A stretch of DNA of 64,000 nt from Archangium sp. (GCA_030681645.1 JAUXRX010000052.1:145645-209644), one strand, 5' to 3'; positions 1 through 8,154 are shown, counted from the stretch's first letter. Made by a program: numbers and translations. Notes: generated from the letters alone by a model not told the origin.

Positions 1-103
1 CGAAGGAGTCGAGGACCCGGCTGGACGCGGGCTGCGAAGCGGCGGCCGGCTGCGAGTAACGGGACATCGAGAACGGCTGACGGGCAACGGGGTTGAGGCG
101 CAT
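1..103 (-). CDS. Unidentified protein, N-terminal fragment (runs off left edge)
   Basis: An open frame on the minus strand starts at ATG 103 and continues past base 1 for 34 codons (begins MRLNPVARQPFSMSRYSQ, followed by an Ala/Ser/Pro/Gln-rich stretch). A GGAG about 7-9 bases before the ATG is a plausible ribosome binding site. The start is Ser/Pro/Gln-rich and has no hydrophobic signal, so it is probably the disordered head of a larger protein. I do not recognise the family from this fragment. The following stretch to 281 has no gene and presumably holds its promoter. Confidence 0.45.
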   Translation of the reverse strand, partial: MRLNPVARQPFSMSRYSQPAAASQPASSRVLDSF

Positions 104-281
104 GGTCGGCTCCAGGTTGAGTGTGCGGCGTGTGCTGCCCCACACTTCACGACCGGTGCCAGCGCCCAAAACCCTGCGCTTGCAGACACTTGGCCGTGCA
201 TGCGGGCCAACGGCTGTTGTCCCGCGTGAAACACCACCCCTGCGCGCCGATGTGCCAGATGCGCAATCGCCTGGGTCGCTG

Positions 282-1517
282 TCAGGTGCGCGTGAAGAGC
301 CCTCCCGCGGCGGCGATGAACTGTTCGAACCCCGCGCCCATCACCGGCACGTCGAGGAACTCGGTGATGAAGCGCCGGTCGCGCTGGTTGTAGTCGGGGC
401 ACACGAACGGGTGCTCGTGCACGCCGAGCGCGAGCGTCTCGACGCGCACGCCGGTGTCGCGATGCAGCCCCTGCATGGTGTTGAGCACGGCGCCCGCGGG
501 GATGACGTCGTCGTTCGAGTTGGCGATGGCGAGCAGGCGGGGCGCGAGCTCACGCAGCCGCGCCTCGAGCCGGGGCCGCTCGCTCTCTTCGCCGAACAGC
601 GCGCGGAACCAGCGCCCCTCTTCATGGTCTGCCAGCCAGTGCGCCAGGCGCGGGCTGGCGAGCCGCATGGTGAAGCGCACGAAGAGCTTCATCAGCGAGA
701 TCTCGCACGCCATGTCCATGATCAGCCGCGTCGAGAGGTGCGTGCTGCGCAGCACCGCGCCCGAGGCGAAGAGCACGCAGCGGCTGTCTTTGAACAGCCC
801 TTCCTCGTCGGCGAGCATGAGCCCCAGCGAGAGGTAGCCGCCCGCCGAGTAGCCGAGCAGGTCGATCTGCGCCCCGGGGTCGACGTACGGGTGCTGCCCC
901 GAGCGGATCTGCTTCACCAGGTCGACCACGTCGCCGTACGACTGCAGCCCGCCCCAGAAGAAGCGCTCGGGGTGCGTGTCGAGGCGCTCGCTGAGCACGC
1001 AGTTGAAGGCGTGCACGTTCTCGTTGCGCGAGACCTCCTGGCGGCGGCCGAGGTGCTGCTTGATCTCCCGGCCCCAGTGCGGCTCCACCCGGTTGACGTG
1101 AAACGAGAGCGGGAAGAGCGCCACCGCGGCGCCCGTCGCGCGCCACAGCTGGTACGCCCACGGCACGTACTTCGAGTAGCTCCGCTCGTTGAGCCCGTGC
1201 AGCAGGATGATCAGGTGCCGCGAGCGCGTGGCGTCGCCGGCGGGGGAATGCCCGCGCAGGAGCGGGTAGCGGAACTCGAGGTTGTCCTTGATGTCGCAGT
1301 CGGCGGTGCCGTCGGACGCGGGCTCGGCGGGGTAGCTGGTGCCATGCGCCTCGCAGCGATAGCCGGGCTGCCCGAGCAGGTGCGCCGCCTGCCGCGAGCG
1401 GAAGGCGAGGTTGTAGACGTCGGCGCCCTCTTCGGGAAACGACAGGGGGACCGCGTCATCCCAGTCGGTGGTGCCGCGAATGGCCTGCGCGATGTGTCGA
1501 TAGTCTGGGTGTTCCAT
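282..1517 (-). CDS. Alpha/beta hydrolase, DUF6051-like
   Basis: 411 aa, no signal peptide. The oxyanion-side HGLN motif is at about 107-110 after a hydrophobic beta strand (HLIILLHG), the nucleophile elbow is GYSAGG with Ser about 224, an Asp candidate is in NSNDDVIP near 343, and the His candidate is in GVHEHPF near 380. Order and spacing fit a serine alpha/beta hydrolase; the substrate is unknown. The ATG at 1517 was chosen because the protein reads naturally from MEHPDYRH and because the ATG is 2 bases from the double palindrome at 1519-1549. The gene is divergent from a TetR regulator, so it is the likely regulated target. It resembles DUF6051-type proteins, recalled by pattern rather than by search. 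Confidence 0.75.
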   Translation of the reverse strand: MEHPDYRHIAQAIRGTTDWDDAVPLSFPEEGADVYNLAFRSRQAAHLLGQPGYRCEAHGTSYPAEPASDGTADCDIKDNLEFRYPLLRGHSPAGDATRSRHLIILLHGLNERSYSKYVPWAYQLWRATGAAVALFPLSFHVNRVEPHWGREIKQHLGRRQEVSRNENVHAFNCVLSERLDTHPERFFWGGLQSYGDVVDLVKQIRSGQHPYVDPGAQIDLLGYSAGGYLSLGLMLADEEGLFKDSRCVLFASGAVLRSTHLSTRLIMDMACEISLMKLFVRFTMRLASPRLAHWLADHEEGRWFRALFGEESERPRLEARLRELAPRLLAIANSNDDVIPAGAVLNTMQGLHRDTGVRVETLALGVHEHPFVCPDYNQRDRRFITEFLDVPVMGAGFEQFIAAAGGLFTRT

Positions 1518-1518
1518 G

Positions 1519-1549
1519 GTTACCCGCGGGTAAGTTACCGCTGGGTAAC
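1519..1549. promoter_or_regulatory. Double TetR-type operator between hydrolase and regulator
   Basis: Two back-to-back copies of GTTACC-N4-GGTAA(C/G) occupy 1519-1534 and 1534-1549, sharing one base. The first contains the perfect 14-base palindrome TTACCCGCGGGTAA (1520-1533); the second is GTTACCGCTGGGTAAC. They lie between the hydrolase ATG (1517) and the regulator GTG (1566). This is the layout of a TetR-family operator controlling both divergent genes. Confidence 0.8.
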
Positions 1550-1565
1550 AGGGAGAAGGTGCAAC

Positions 1566-2195
1566 GTGAAGCGAAAGCAGCGGCTCACCGCGGCGGACCG
1601 CAGGGCCCAGTTGATGGAGGTCGGCCGCGAGGTGTTCGCCACCCAGGGCTACGAGGCGCCCATCGAGGAGATCGCCCAGCGTGCGGGGGTGAGCAAGCCC
1701 ATCGTCTACGAGCACTTCGGCGCGAAGGAAGGGCTCTACGCGGCCATCGTCGATCGCGAGATGGACCTGCTGGTGAGCCGCGTCTCGGAGTCGATCAGCC
1801 ACGGCACGCCGCGCGAGCGCTACGAGGGCGCGGTGCTGGCGTTCATGACCTACACCCAGGAACAGCCGGCGGGCTTCGCGGTGCTGACGCGCGACTCGCC
1901 CACGGGGCTGGCGCGGCGAGGGCTGACGCGGGTCATCGACGATCTCGCCGAGCGCGTCGACGACCTCTTCCGCCGGGAGTTCGTCCGCGCTGGCTACGAC
2001 CCGAGCACCTCACCCATCTACGCGAACGCGCTGGTGGGCATGGTCACGCAGGTGGGGCAGTGGTGGGCCGCCGAGGGCCGCCGCTTCCCCGTGGCGCAGG
2101 TGGCGTGGCACGTCTCGGCGCTGGGGTGGATGGGGTTGCGCCACCTGCCGCGCCCGCCGAAGAAGAGGAAGGCGAAGCAGAAGAAGAAGAAGTGA
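1566..2195 (+). CDS. TetR/AcrR family transcriptional regulator
   Basis: 209 aa from GTG 1566, preceded by a good AGGGAGAAGG ribosome binding site. The N-terminal helix-turn-helix (about residues 15-60) has the family pattern: FATQGYEAPIEEIAQRAG, then VSKPIVYEHFGAKEGLY. The C-terminal ligand-binding domain is less conserved, so the inducer cannot be read. The protein ends in an unusual Lys/Arg tail (PPKKRKAKQKKKK). It probably represses itself and the divergent hydrolase through the palindromes at 1519-1549. The reading frame is open far upstream, but codons before 1566 overlap the hydrolase antisense and look like shadow. Confidence 0.85.
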   Translation: MKRKQRLTAADRRAQLMEVGREVFATQGYEAPIEEIAQRAGVSKPIVYEHFGAKEGLYAAIVDREMDLLVSRVSESISHGTPRERYEGAVLAFMTYTQEQPAGFAVLTRDSPTGLARRGLTRVIDDLAERVDDLFRREFVRAGYDPSTSPIYANALVGMVTQVGQWWAAEGRRFPVAQVAWHVSALGWMGLRHLPRPPKKRKAKQKKKK

Positions 2196-2210
2196 AACAC
2201 GCGCGCGCGC

Positions 2211-2657
2211 TCACCGAGTCGCGCTGACGTGCCAGTACCCACTGCAACCCGCATCGGTCGACGTCATCGCCTCGCGGGATCCAGCGAAGTCGTCACAGGT
2301 CGTGAAGCCTGCGTCGACGAAGTGCGTGCTGCCCGCCGCCAGTCCGCGCGCCCAGAAGCGCGGCAGGAAGCCCCCGTCGAGCGCTCCGCCGTCAGCGGAG
2401 AGGCTGACCACCTGGGCGACCACCCACGTGCCGTCGAGGGTCATCGCGCCGTCGTCGATGATCAGCCCACCATCGGCGGCGAAGGTCATGGACCATGACT
2501 GGGAGGACCCTGCGTCGCCACAGCTCGGCGCCGCAGCGCGCGCGCTCGCGGAGACGGGCCACGCGCCGCTGAAGTCGCACCCGGTGAGCGAGGCGTCGGG
2601 GCCCTGTGACGTCGCGCAGCCGCCGAGCAGCACCACCAGGCAGCTCAGCGCGCGCAA
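2211..2657 (-). CDS. Small predicted lipoprotein
   Basis: 148 aa. The signal peptide ends in a clear lipobox (LLGGC), so the protein should be lipidated at Cys 14. The mature part has four Asp-Ala-Gly/Asp-Gly-Gly turns and paired cysteines, with an SMTFAADGGLIIDDGAMTLDGTW core that looks like a small beta-sandwich. No family recognised. Its ATG overlaps the last 13 bases of the upstream LTD lipoprotein gene (2645-4042), which implies translational coupling and a shared surface role. Confidence 0.7.
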   Translation of the reverse strand: MRALSCLVVLLGGCATSQGPDASLTGCDFSGAWPVSASARAAAPSCGDAGSSQSWSMTFAADGGLIIDDGAMTLDGTWVVAQVVSLSADGGALDGGFLPRFWARGLAAGSTHFVDAGFTTCDDFAGSREAMTSTDAGCSGYWHVSATR

Positions 2658-4042
2658 GGGGCCCGCCTTCGCAAGACCAGCAGCGTCAACGCGAGCAACG
2701 CCTCCACACCCGTCGAGCAGCCGCAGCCGCTCTTGCCCCCAAGCCGCTCACCGCCAGCGCCGCCGTCGGGCTCCATCGAGCCTGCATCCGAGCCACCGGC
2801 GCCGCCTCCGGTTGCTGAGCCTCCGCCCGCGCCGCCGCCTGTCGAGGACCCACCACCCGCACCTCCCCCGGTCGCAGTGCCGCCACCACCTCCGCCGCCG
2901 GTCGGACCGCCCCACGTCGCGTCGATGTTCTCGCCCGTCAAGACGACGCACTCACCGCCAGCCACCGGCACGTCATTCATGAAGTCCCACTCGACGAAGC
3001 GCACGCCGACGAGCGAGCCACTGAACTGCCCCGCCCCCGCATCACGCGTGGCGATGGTGATGGTGCCCGTGCCGCCCTGCCCCAGGTACTCGCGCGTGCA
3101 CCGCCCCGCCGAGTTGCAGCCCCTCGACAGCGACGCGCAGGCCTCGCACGTCCCGTAGTCGGTCGTGTCCGTGTAGACCTCGGTCACCGGCAGCACCAGG
3201 CCGAAGCCGAAGTACGCCTCGAGCGTGAGCACGTCCATCCCTCCATCCGCGCTCGCGGGTTCCTGCGTCGACAGCTCGCCCCACGCGGTCTGCGCCGCCT
3301 CGTCGTACCCGCCGTTGCGCGCCTCGGGCGGCCAGCTCGAGATGGTGAGGCAGCCCGCGTCCACCGGTGGCACACCCGCATCCACCGGCGGTGCACCGCA
3401 CGTGAGCGCGCTCGCCGCGGCGTTCCTCGGCGTCGGCGCACCGACGAGCAGGTCCATCGCGTTCGAGTCGGTCTCGGCGCAGCCGTTCGAGTGCCTGCTC
3501 ACCGAGGTGGTGGGCGAGGTGTTCGGGGTGGGCCCACCCTCGGCGCAGTTCGCCGAGCTGCCGTAGCCGACGAGGTCGACGTACGCGCTCGCCGCGGGGC
3601 AGGTGCCCATGAGCGCGGTGGCGGAGCTGACCAGCGCGACCTTGCCGGCGGTGCTGCTCATCAAGCTCCCGCCGCTCACGTCGTGCGCGGGGAGGGTCAT
3701 GCCGGTGGTGCCCGCCGTGCCCATGCGCACCAGGAGTGACTGCCCCGGCTGCAGCAACCCGAAGGTCCCCAGGGTGGTCACCTGCCAACCGCCGCCCGTG
3801 TCGCTGGCGTACTGCACCGACCAGCCCGAGACGTCGACGGCGACGTTGCCGCGGTTGAACAGCTCGACGAAGTCGTGGCGCCAGGTCGAGGTGCCGCTCC
3901 CGCCGCCTCCGTAGACCTCGCTGATCACCACGCCCGTCGAGAGCGCGTCGCGCCGCGCCAGCGCGCGGGTCGGCTTCCCTCCTTCGGGCGCGCACGCACA
4001 GAGCAACATCAAGCCGGGAACGAAGAGCCAGGAGCGCGTCAT
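2645..4042 (-). CDS. Lamin-tail-domain lipoprotein with MYXO-CTERM-like tail
   Basis: 465 aa from ATG 4042. An N-terminal lipoprotein signal (MLLCACAP) is followed by a lamin-tail (LTD) domain at about 35-160: GVVISEVYGGGG, then DFVELFNRGNVAVDVSGW and WQVTTLGTFGLLQPGQSLLV. A Cys-containing region follows, then a Gly-rich GGGTATGGGAGGGSSTGGG linker. The C-terminus has the Cys-Gly-Cys, hydrophobic helix, Arg-rich pattern of MYXO-CTERM sorting signals (SGCGCSTG, LLALTLLVL, RRRAPCAR). Such proteins are surface-anchored in myxobacteria. It is probably cotranscribed with the lipoprotein at 2211-2657. A longer frame upstream of 4042 exists but lacks a signal peptide. Confidence 0.8.
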   Translation of the reverse strand: MTRSWLFVPGLMLLCACAPEGGKPTRALARRDALSTGVVISEVYGGGGSGTSTWRHDFVELFNRGNVAVDVSGWSVQYASDTGGGWQVTTLGTFGLLQPGQSLLVRMGTAGTTGMTLPAHDVSGGSLMSSTAGKVALVSSATALMGTCPAASAYVDLVGYGSSANCAEGGPTPNTSPTTSVSRHSNGCAETDSNAMDLLVGAPTPRNAAASALTCGAPPVDAGVPPVDAGCLTISSWPPEARNGGYDEAAQTAWGELSTQEPASADGGMDVLTLEAYFGFGLVLPVTEVYTDTTDYGTCEACASLSRGCNSAGRCTREYLGQGGTGTITIATRDAGAGQFSGSLVGVRFVEWDFMNDVPVAGGECVVLTGENIDATWGGPTGGGGGGGTATGGGAGGGSSTGGGAGGGSATGGGAGGSDAGSMEPDGGAGGERLGGKSGCGCSTGVEALLALTLLVLRRRAPCAR

Positions 4043-4109
4043 TGGGGACTGCTTATCGCCAGAGGTCGCCTTGCCGCCAGCAGGCATCCCGCCTACGAGT
4101 CGGCCACCC

Positions 4110-4585
4110 ATGAGCACTCTCAATCGCGCCGCGCTGATCATGTTGTCGCTGGCCGTGACCGCTGCCTGGGCCAACAACACACCCCAGGCGCTGCCGTTTT
4201 CGCAGGACTGGTCGAACGCAGGGCTCATCACCGTGAACGACGACTGGAGCGGGGTGCCTGGCATCATCGGGTACCGCGGTGACGCGCTCGTCTCGTCCAC
4301 CGGCACCGACCCTCAGCTCATCGTCGCCGACGGCACCGCCACGCCGCTGAACGTGTCCGCCAACCAGGCCAACCCCAACACCCTCACCACCGGAGGCCTG
4401 GCGGAGTTCGCCCTCACCAACCCGGTCGTGGCCTTCCAGGGCTCCGGCACCGCGCGCGCGCCGTGGTGAAGCCGGAGACGGAAGCGCCGAAGGGCTGCGG
4501 CTGCATCGCCGGGCCCGCGAACGCGTCCACCTGGCTCGGGCTGGCGCTGCTGGGCCTGGTCCTCGGGGCGCGGCGCCGCAGATGA
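4110..4585 (+). pseudogene. Remnant of an exported MYXO-CTERM protein (internal deletion)
   Basis: The frame from ATG 4110 encodes a signal peptide (ALIMLSLAVTAAWA) and a normal-looking exported N-terminus (LPFSQDWSNAGLITVNDDWSG, then TGTDPQLIVADGT) but stops at 4469 (GSGTARAPW*). A different frame, 4463-4585, encodes a typical MYXO-CTERM end: EAPKGCGCIAGPANAS, a hydrophobic helix, then GARRRR and a stop. Head and tail of one surface protein are therefore joined with the middle missing and the frame broken. Intact relatives of this N-terminus are, from memory, several hundred residues long. It is unlikely to make a functional anchored product. Confidence 0.7.
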
Positions 4586-4618
4586 CTGGAACGCGGACGG
4601 CTCGGAGCCCCAGAGCAG

Positions 4619-5161
4619 TCAGCGCTCGAAGGTGAAGCGATCCGGCTGCGCCGAGCGGTACCAGCGCAGCGTCGCCGAGTGCCCGCGGTCGAGCGTGGTG
4701 ACGGCGAAGGCGGCGAGCTGCTGTTGATCCTGATCGCGGTTCTCCACCAGGTACACGTGGCCCTCGACCGCCTTCACGAAGTCGTCGCAGCGCGTGAGGG
4801 TGGCCGGCACGTCGGCGATGGCGATGGCGCCCAGGTCCTCGATGCAACTGCGATCGTCGGTGACCAGGTTGACGCGGAAGGTGAGCTCGCGGGCCTCCCT
4901 GGTGGAGGGCGTGAGGCTCAGGTCCCAGTCGTTGCTCACCTGGCCGTCTTCGACCGTGGTCCCATACCGGAAGCTGATCACCGAGCCGAGCCAGGTCTTC
5001 TCGTCGACGTGCGCGCGAAGCAGGGCCTCGCCGGTCCACGGCTCGTCGGGGGCGATGCAGCCGCAGGAGCCGCGGGGGACCTCTCCTTCCGGCGTGGCCT
5101 CCACCTCGACACCGCAGGAGGTCGCCATCACCAACACCCACATCCGCAGGGGAGTGCGCAT
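4619..5161 (-). CDS. Hypothetical exported protein, probable lipoprotein
   Basis: 180 aa from ATG 5161 (MRTPLRMWVLVMATSCG). The hydrophobic start with Cys 16 resembles a lipoprotein signal, although Ala at -3 of the lipobox is weak. The mature domain contains SCGCIAPDEPWTGEALL and an alternating beta pattern; a CDDFVKAVEGHVYLVEN segment lies near residue 130. No family recognised. An upstream in-frame ATG (5203) would bury the signal, so it was rejected. Confidence 0.6.
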   Translation of the reverse strand: MRTPLRMWVLVMATSCGVEVEATPEGEVPRGSCGCIAPDEPWTGEALLRAHVDEKTWLGSVISFRYGTTVEDGQVSNDWDLSLTPSTREARELTFRVNLVTDDRSCIEDLGAIAIADVPATLTRCDDFVKAVEGHVYLVENRDQDQQQLAAFAVTTLDRGHSATLRWYRSAQPDRFTFER

Positions 5162-5257
5162 GTGCGATGAGTTGCCGCGCACCGCGGAACCGATCCACGG
5201 CACGATCCGTCGCGTGCGCGAGGAGCTGACCTCTTCTGCGCGCGGTGTATTCCCTGA

Positions 5258-5354
5258 GCTCGCCTGGGTTGATGCCGTTCTGGAGCCGGGGCGCCAGCGG
5301 ACCCGGGTGAAATGAGGCGCGCCGGGGACGGAACGGTGATCGACCCAGGCGAGC
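5258..5354. repeat. Long-range inverted repeat upstream of kinase gene
   Basis: GCTCGCCTGGGTTGAT (5258-5273) pairs with ATCGACCCAGGCGAGC (5339-5354), 15 of 16 positions, across about 65 bases. It ends 22 bases before the kinase ATG at 5377. It could form a leader stem-loop in the mRNA or be the ends of a small vanished element. Confidence 0.5.
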
Positions 5355-5376
5355 GAGAGGATAGTGTCGCCGGCGA

Positions 5377-6876
5377 ATGGCGCCAGAAGGGCTTCAGTTC
5401 GGCCGATACGTCCTGCTCGACCGGATCGCCGCCGGCGGCATGGGTGAGGTCTACGTCGGTCTGCAGACGGGCATCGGCGAGTTCAGCCGCCCGGTCGCGG
5501 TGAAGCTGCTGCTGCCGCACCTCTCCGAGGACCAGAAGATCATCTCGATGTTCCTGCGCGAGGCCCGGCTGGCCGCGCAGATGACCCACGCGAACATCGC
5601 GCAGGTGTACGACGTCGGCTTCGAGCACGAGCGCTACTTCATCGCGATGGAGCTGGTGCGCGGCGTCTCGCTCTCGAAGTTGATCTCAGGCCTGAAGGGC
5701 GCGGGCAGGCAGGTGTCGACGGAGCTCCTCGTCTACGTGGCGCGCAGCCTCTGCGACGGGCTCCACGTCGCGCACGAGCAGCGAGGGCCCGATGGCACGC
5801 CGCTGGGCGTGGTGCACCGCGACGTCACGCCGCACAACCTGCTCGTGTCCATCGACGGCGCGGTGAAGCTGACCGACTTCGGCATCGCCCGCGTGGCCGA
5901 GGGCGACCACCTCTCGAAGCCCGGCGAGGTGATGGGGAAGCTGGGGTACCTCGCGCCTGAGCAGCTGCTCGGGGAGGTCATCGACCGCCGCGTCGATCTC
6001 TTCGCGGCCGGGGCGACGCTCTTTCACCTCGCCGCGCTGGAGAAGCCGTTCGACACGCCCACGGGGCAGGTGCTCGATCCACGCCGGTTGCCGCGCGCGC
6101 CGCTGCGCGTGTTCCGGCCCGACCTTCCCCGCCCGCTGGTCGACGCGATCGAACGCGCGATGAACATCGACCCCCAGGCGCGCTTCGCCACCGCGCGCGA
6201 TTTCAGGTTGGCGTTGCCTGAGGTCTCGCCGAACCAAGACGAGCTGCTCGGCAGGCTCGTCACCGAGGTCTGCTCGGCGGCGCTCATCGATCTCGAGAAG
6301 AAGACCGAGCGCGCCACCCGGCCTCATGGCACCGCGGCCATCACCCGGGCGACGCCGCAGCAGCGGAAGGTGGCGGCTCCTGTTCCGGTCGTGGAGAGCT
6401 CGGCGTCGATTTCGCTGGGGGCGGCGCGGCCGAGCCGGTGGCCGCTGGCGCTCGGTGGGCTGGGGTTGGTCGTGGGGTTGGTGGCGCTCGGGCTCACGCT
6501 GCGCGGGCCGGCCCCTGCCGATGAGCCCGTTGCGGTTCCTGTCGTGGCTCCGGTTGCGGCTCCGGTTGCGGCTCCGGTTCCGGTTCCGGCTCCGGTTGCG
6601 GCTCCTCCTGAGGTCTTGCCCTCTCCCCGACCCTCTCTTCCTCGGGGAGAGGGAGACAGGCCTCTCGCCAAGGCGATCGTCTCCATCGACGCGAGCCCGT
6701 GGGGCCAGGTGTGGCTCGACGGCAAGCCGCTGGGCGACACGCCCCTGGCCGAGCTCAGGATCGCCGCGGGTGAACACCAGCTCAAGGTGAGCAACCCCGA
6801 GACGGGAAAGAACAACAGCCAGCGCCTCACGCTCAAGCCCGGCGAACGCCGCACCGTGCGCGTCGACCTGCGATGA
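5377..6876 (+). CDS. Membrane-anchored Ser/Thr protein kinase with PEGA-type C-terminus
   Basis: 499 aa. The kinase domain spans about 10-280: Gly loop AAGGMGEVY, catalytic Lys 43 (VAVK), HRDVTPHN (Asp 149), DFG at 167-169, and YLAPEQ. A single membrane helix lies at about 355-375, then a Pro/Val/Ala linker (VAAPVAAPVPVPAP), then a PEGA-type beta domain at about 432-499 (SIDASPWGQVWLDGKPLGDTPL). The dispersed repeat at 6619-6660 lies inside this linker and is translated as LPSPRPSLPRGEGDR. The 3' end overlaps the FHA activator gene by 4 bases (ATGA), so the kinase probably phosphorylates or controls that partner. The topology is cytoplasmic kinase with a periplasmic PEGA domain. Confidence 0.9.
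   Translation: MAPEGLQFGRYVLLDRIAAGGMGEVYVGLQTGIGEFSRPVAVKLLLPHLSEDQKIISMFLREARLAAQMTHANIAQVYDVGFEHERYFIAMELVRGVSLSKLISGLKGAGRQVSTELLVYVARSLCDGLHVAHEQRGPDGTPLGVVHRDVTPHNLLVSIDGAVKLTDFGIARVAEGDHLSKPGEVMGKLGYLAPEQLLGEVIDRRVDLFAAGATLFHLAALEKPFDTPTGQVLDPRRLPRAPLRVFRPDLPRPLVDAIERAMNIDPQARFATARDFRLALPEVSPNQDELLGRLVTEVCSAALIDLEKKTERATRPHGTAAITRATPQQRKVAAPVPVVESSASISLGAARPSRWPLALGGLGLVVGLVALGLTLRGPAPADEPVAVPVVAPVAAPVAAPVPVPAPVAAPPEVLPSPRPSLPRGEGDRPLAKAIVSIDASPWGQVWLDGKPLGDTPLAELRIAAGEHQLKVSNPETGKNNSQRLTLKPGERRTVRVDLR
6619..6660. repeat. Dispersed palindromic repeat, copy 1 (inside kinase gene)
   Basis: Short form: CCCTCTCCCCGACCCTCT then CGGGGAGAGGGAGAC. It is read in frame within the kinase linker. 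Confidence 0.85.
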
Positions 6877-8153
6877 GCGAGCTGACGCTGCAGACGAAGA
6901 GCCTCTCGAAGACCCACCTGCCGCTCGAGACGGTGCGCCTCGAGGTGCTCGAGGGTGAAGCGCGCGGCGCGAGCGCGGTGCTCAGCGCGGGCACGTTGAT
7001 CGCCGGCGCGAGCAGCCGGTCGGACTTCGTGGTGCGCGACCCCACCGTCTCGGGCCGGCACGCGAGCTTCGAGCTGCTCGGCGGCGCGGTGCGTGTGCGC
7101 GACCTCGGCAGCCGCAACGGCACCTTCTTCCTCGGCGCCCGCGTGGACGCCGCCGTCGTCCCGCTCGGGAGCCGGCTCACCCTGGGCCGCGCGGTGGTGG
7201 CGCTCGCGGCGTTGCCCGAGCAGCACCAGAGCGACGCCTCGCGCTGGCACGGCCTCGTCGCCGACTCGGTGCCGATGCGCGCGCTGGTGTGGCGCCTCGA
7301 GCGCCTCGCCCTCAACGACGTGACCGTGGTCATCCGCGGCCCCAGCGGCGTGGGCAAGGAGGTGGTGGCCCGCGCGCTCCACGCGGGCGGACCGCGGGCG
7401 AAGGCGCCGTTCGAGGTCTTCGACGCGGCGGGGGTGAACGCCGAGCTGCTCGAGAGCGAGCTCTTCGGGCACGTGAAGGGCGCCTTCACCGGCGCCAGCC
7501 AGTCGCGCGCCGGTCTGCTCGAGCGCGTGGACCACGGCACGCTGTTGCTCGACAACGTCGACCAGCTCGCGCCGCCGCTGCAGCCGCGGCTGCTGCGCTT
7601 CCTCGAGGCGCGCACGGTGCAGCGGGTGGGCGGGGGGGCGCCGCGCACCGTCGACGTGCGGGTGCTGGCCACGGCGCAGCAGCCGCTGGAAGCGGCCGTG
7701 GAGCAGGGGAAGCTCCGCGCCGATCTCTACTACCGGCTCGCGGGCGTGGTGCTCGACGTGCCGCGCCTGCAGCAGCGCCGCGACGACATCGCCGCGCTGG
7801 TGGCCCTCTTCCTCTCGGAGGCGGGCGCGCGCCTGGAGTTGACCCCCGCGACGCTCGCGGCGCTCCAGGCCCATCCGTGGCCCGGGCAGGCGCGCGAGCT
7901 GAGGCACGCGGTGCAGCGCGCGGTCGCCTTCGGCCGCTTCGAGCATTCGCCCGAACCGAAGCCGGCGAGCGACGGGGCGGGCCCCGGGTTCCTCGAGGCG
8001 AGCGCGAAGGTGACGCAGGCGTTCGAGGCCGACGTGCTGCGCGCGCTGCTCGAGCGTCACGGGTGGAACGTGACGGCGGTGGCCCGCGAGGCGCGCATCG
8101 CCCGCTCGCACCTCTACACGCTCATTCAGCGCTACGGCCTCACGCGCCCCTAG
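6873..8153 (+). CDS. FHA-domain sigma-54-dependent transcriptional activator
   Basis: 426 aa. An N-terminal FHA domain (about 30-105) has the phosphothreonine-binding pattern SGRHASFE and DLGSRNGTFF. A sigma-54 AAA+ domain (about 125-350) has Walker A GPSGVGKE and the intact GAFTGA loop (about 203). The Walker B segment reads GTLLLDNVDQ, with Asn where almost all family members have Glu (usual GTLFLDEI). The C-terminus carries a Fis-type helix-turn-helix (NVTAVAREARIARSHLYTLI). It overlaps the kinase gene by 4 bases, so the FHA domain plausibly reads that kinase. The unusual Walker B may weaken ATP hydrolysis. The stop codon (8151-8153) abuts a dispersed repeat. Confidence 0.9.
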   Translation: MSELTLQTKSLSKTHLPLETVRLEVLEGEARGASAVLSAGTLIAGASSRSDFVVRDPTVSGRHASFELLGGAVRVRDLGSRNGTFFLGARVDAAVVPLGSRLTLGRAVVALAALPEQHQSDASRWHGLVADSVPMRALVWRLERLALNDVTVVIRGPSGVGKEVVARALHAGGPRAKAPFEVFDAAGVNAELLESELFGHVKGAFTGASQSRAGLLERVDHGTLLLDNVDQLAPPLQPRLLRFLEARTVQRVGGGAPRTVDVRVLATAQQPLEAAVEQGKLRADLYYRLAGVVLDVPRLQQRRDDIAALVALFLSEAGARLELTPATLAALQAHPWPGQARELRHAVQRAVAFGRFEHSPEPKPASDGAGPGFLEASAKVTQAFEADVLRALLERHGWNVTAVAREARIARSHLYTLIQRYGLTRP

Positions 8154-8154
8154 A

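Noticed and set aside
93..1565. Upstream extension of the TetR regulator frame
   Set aside because: The translation is low-complexity and antisense to the hydrolase; the helix-turn-helix starts right after GTG 1566, which has a ribosome binding site.
4463..4585. Independent small membrane protein
   Set aside because: It has no ribosome binding site and reads as a MYXO-CTERM tail; better explained as the end of the decayed gene starting at 4110.
6324..8111. Large minus-strand open frame over the FHA activator
   Set aside because: Shadow frame; His/Arg/Ala-rich with no recognisable domain, and the plus-strand gene is certain.
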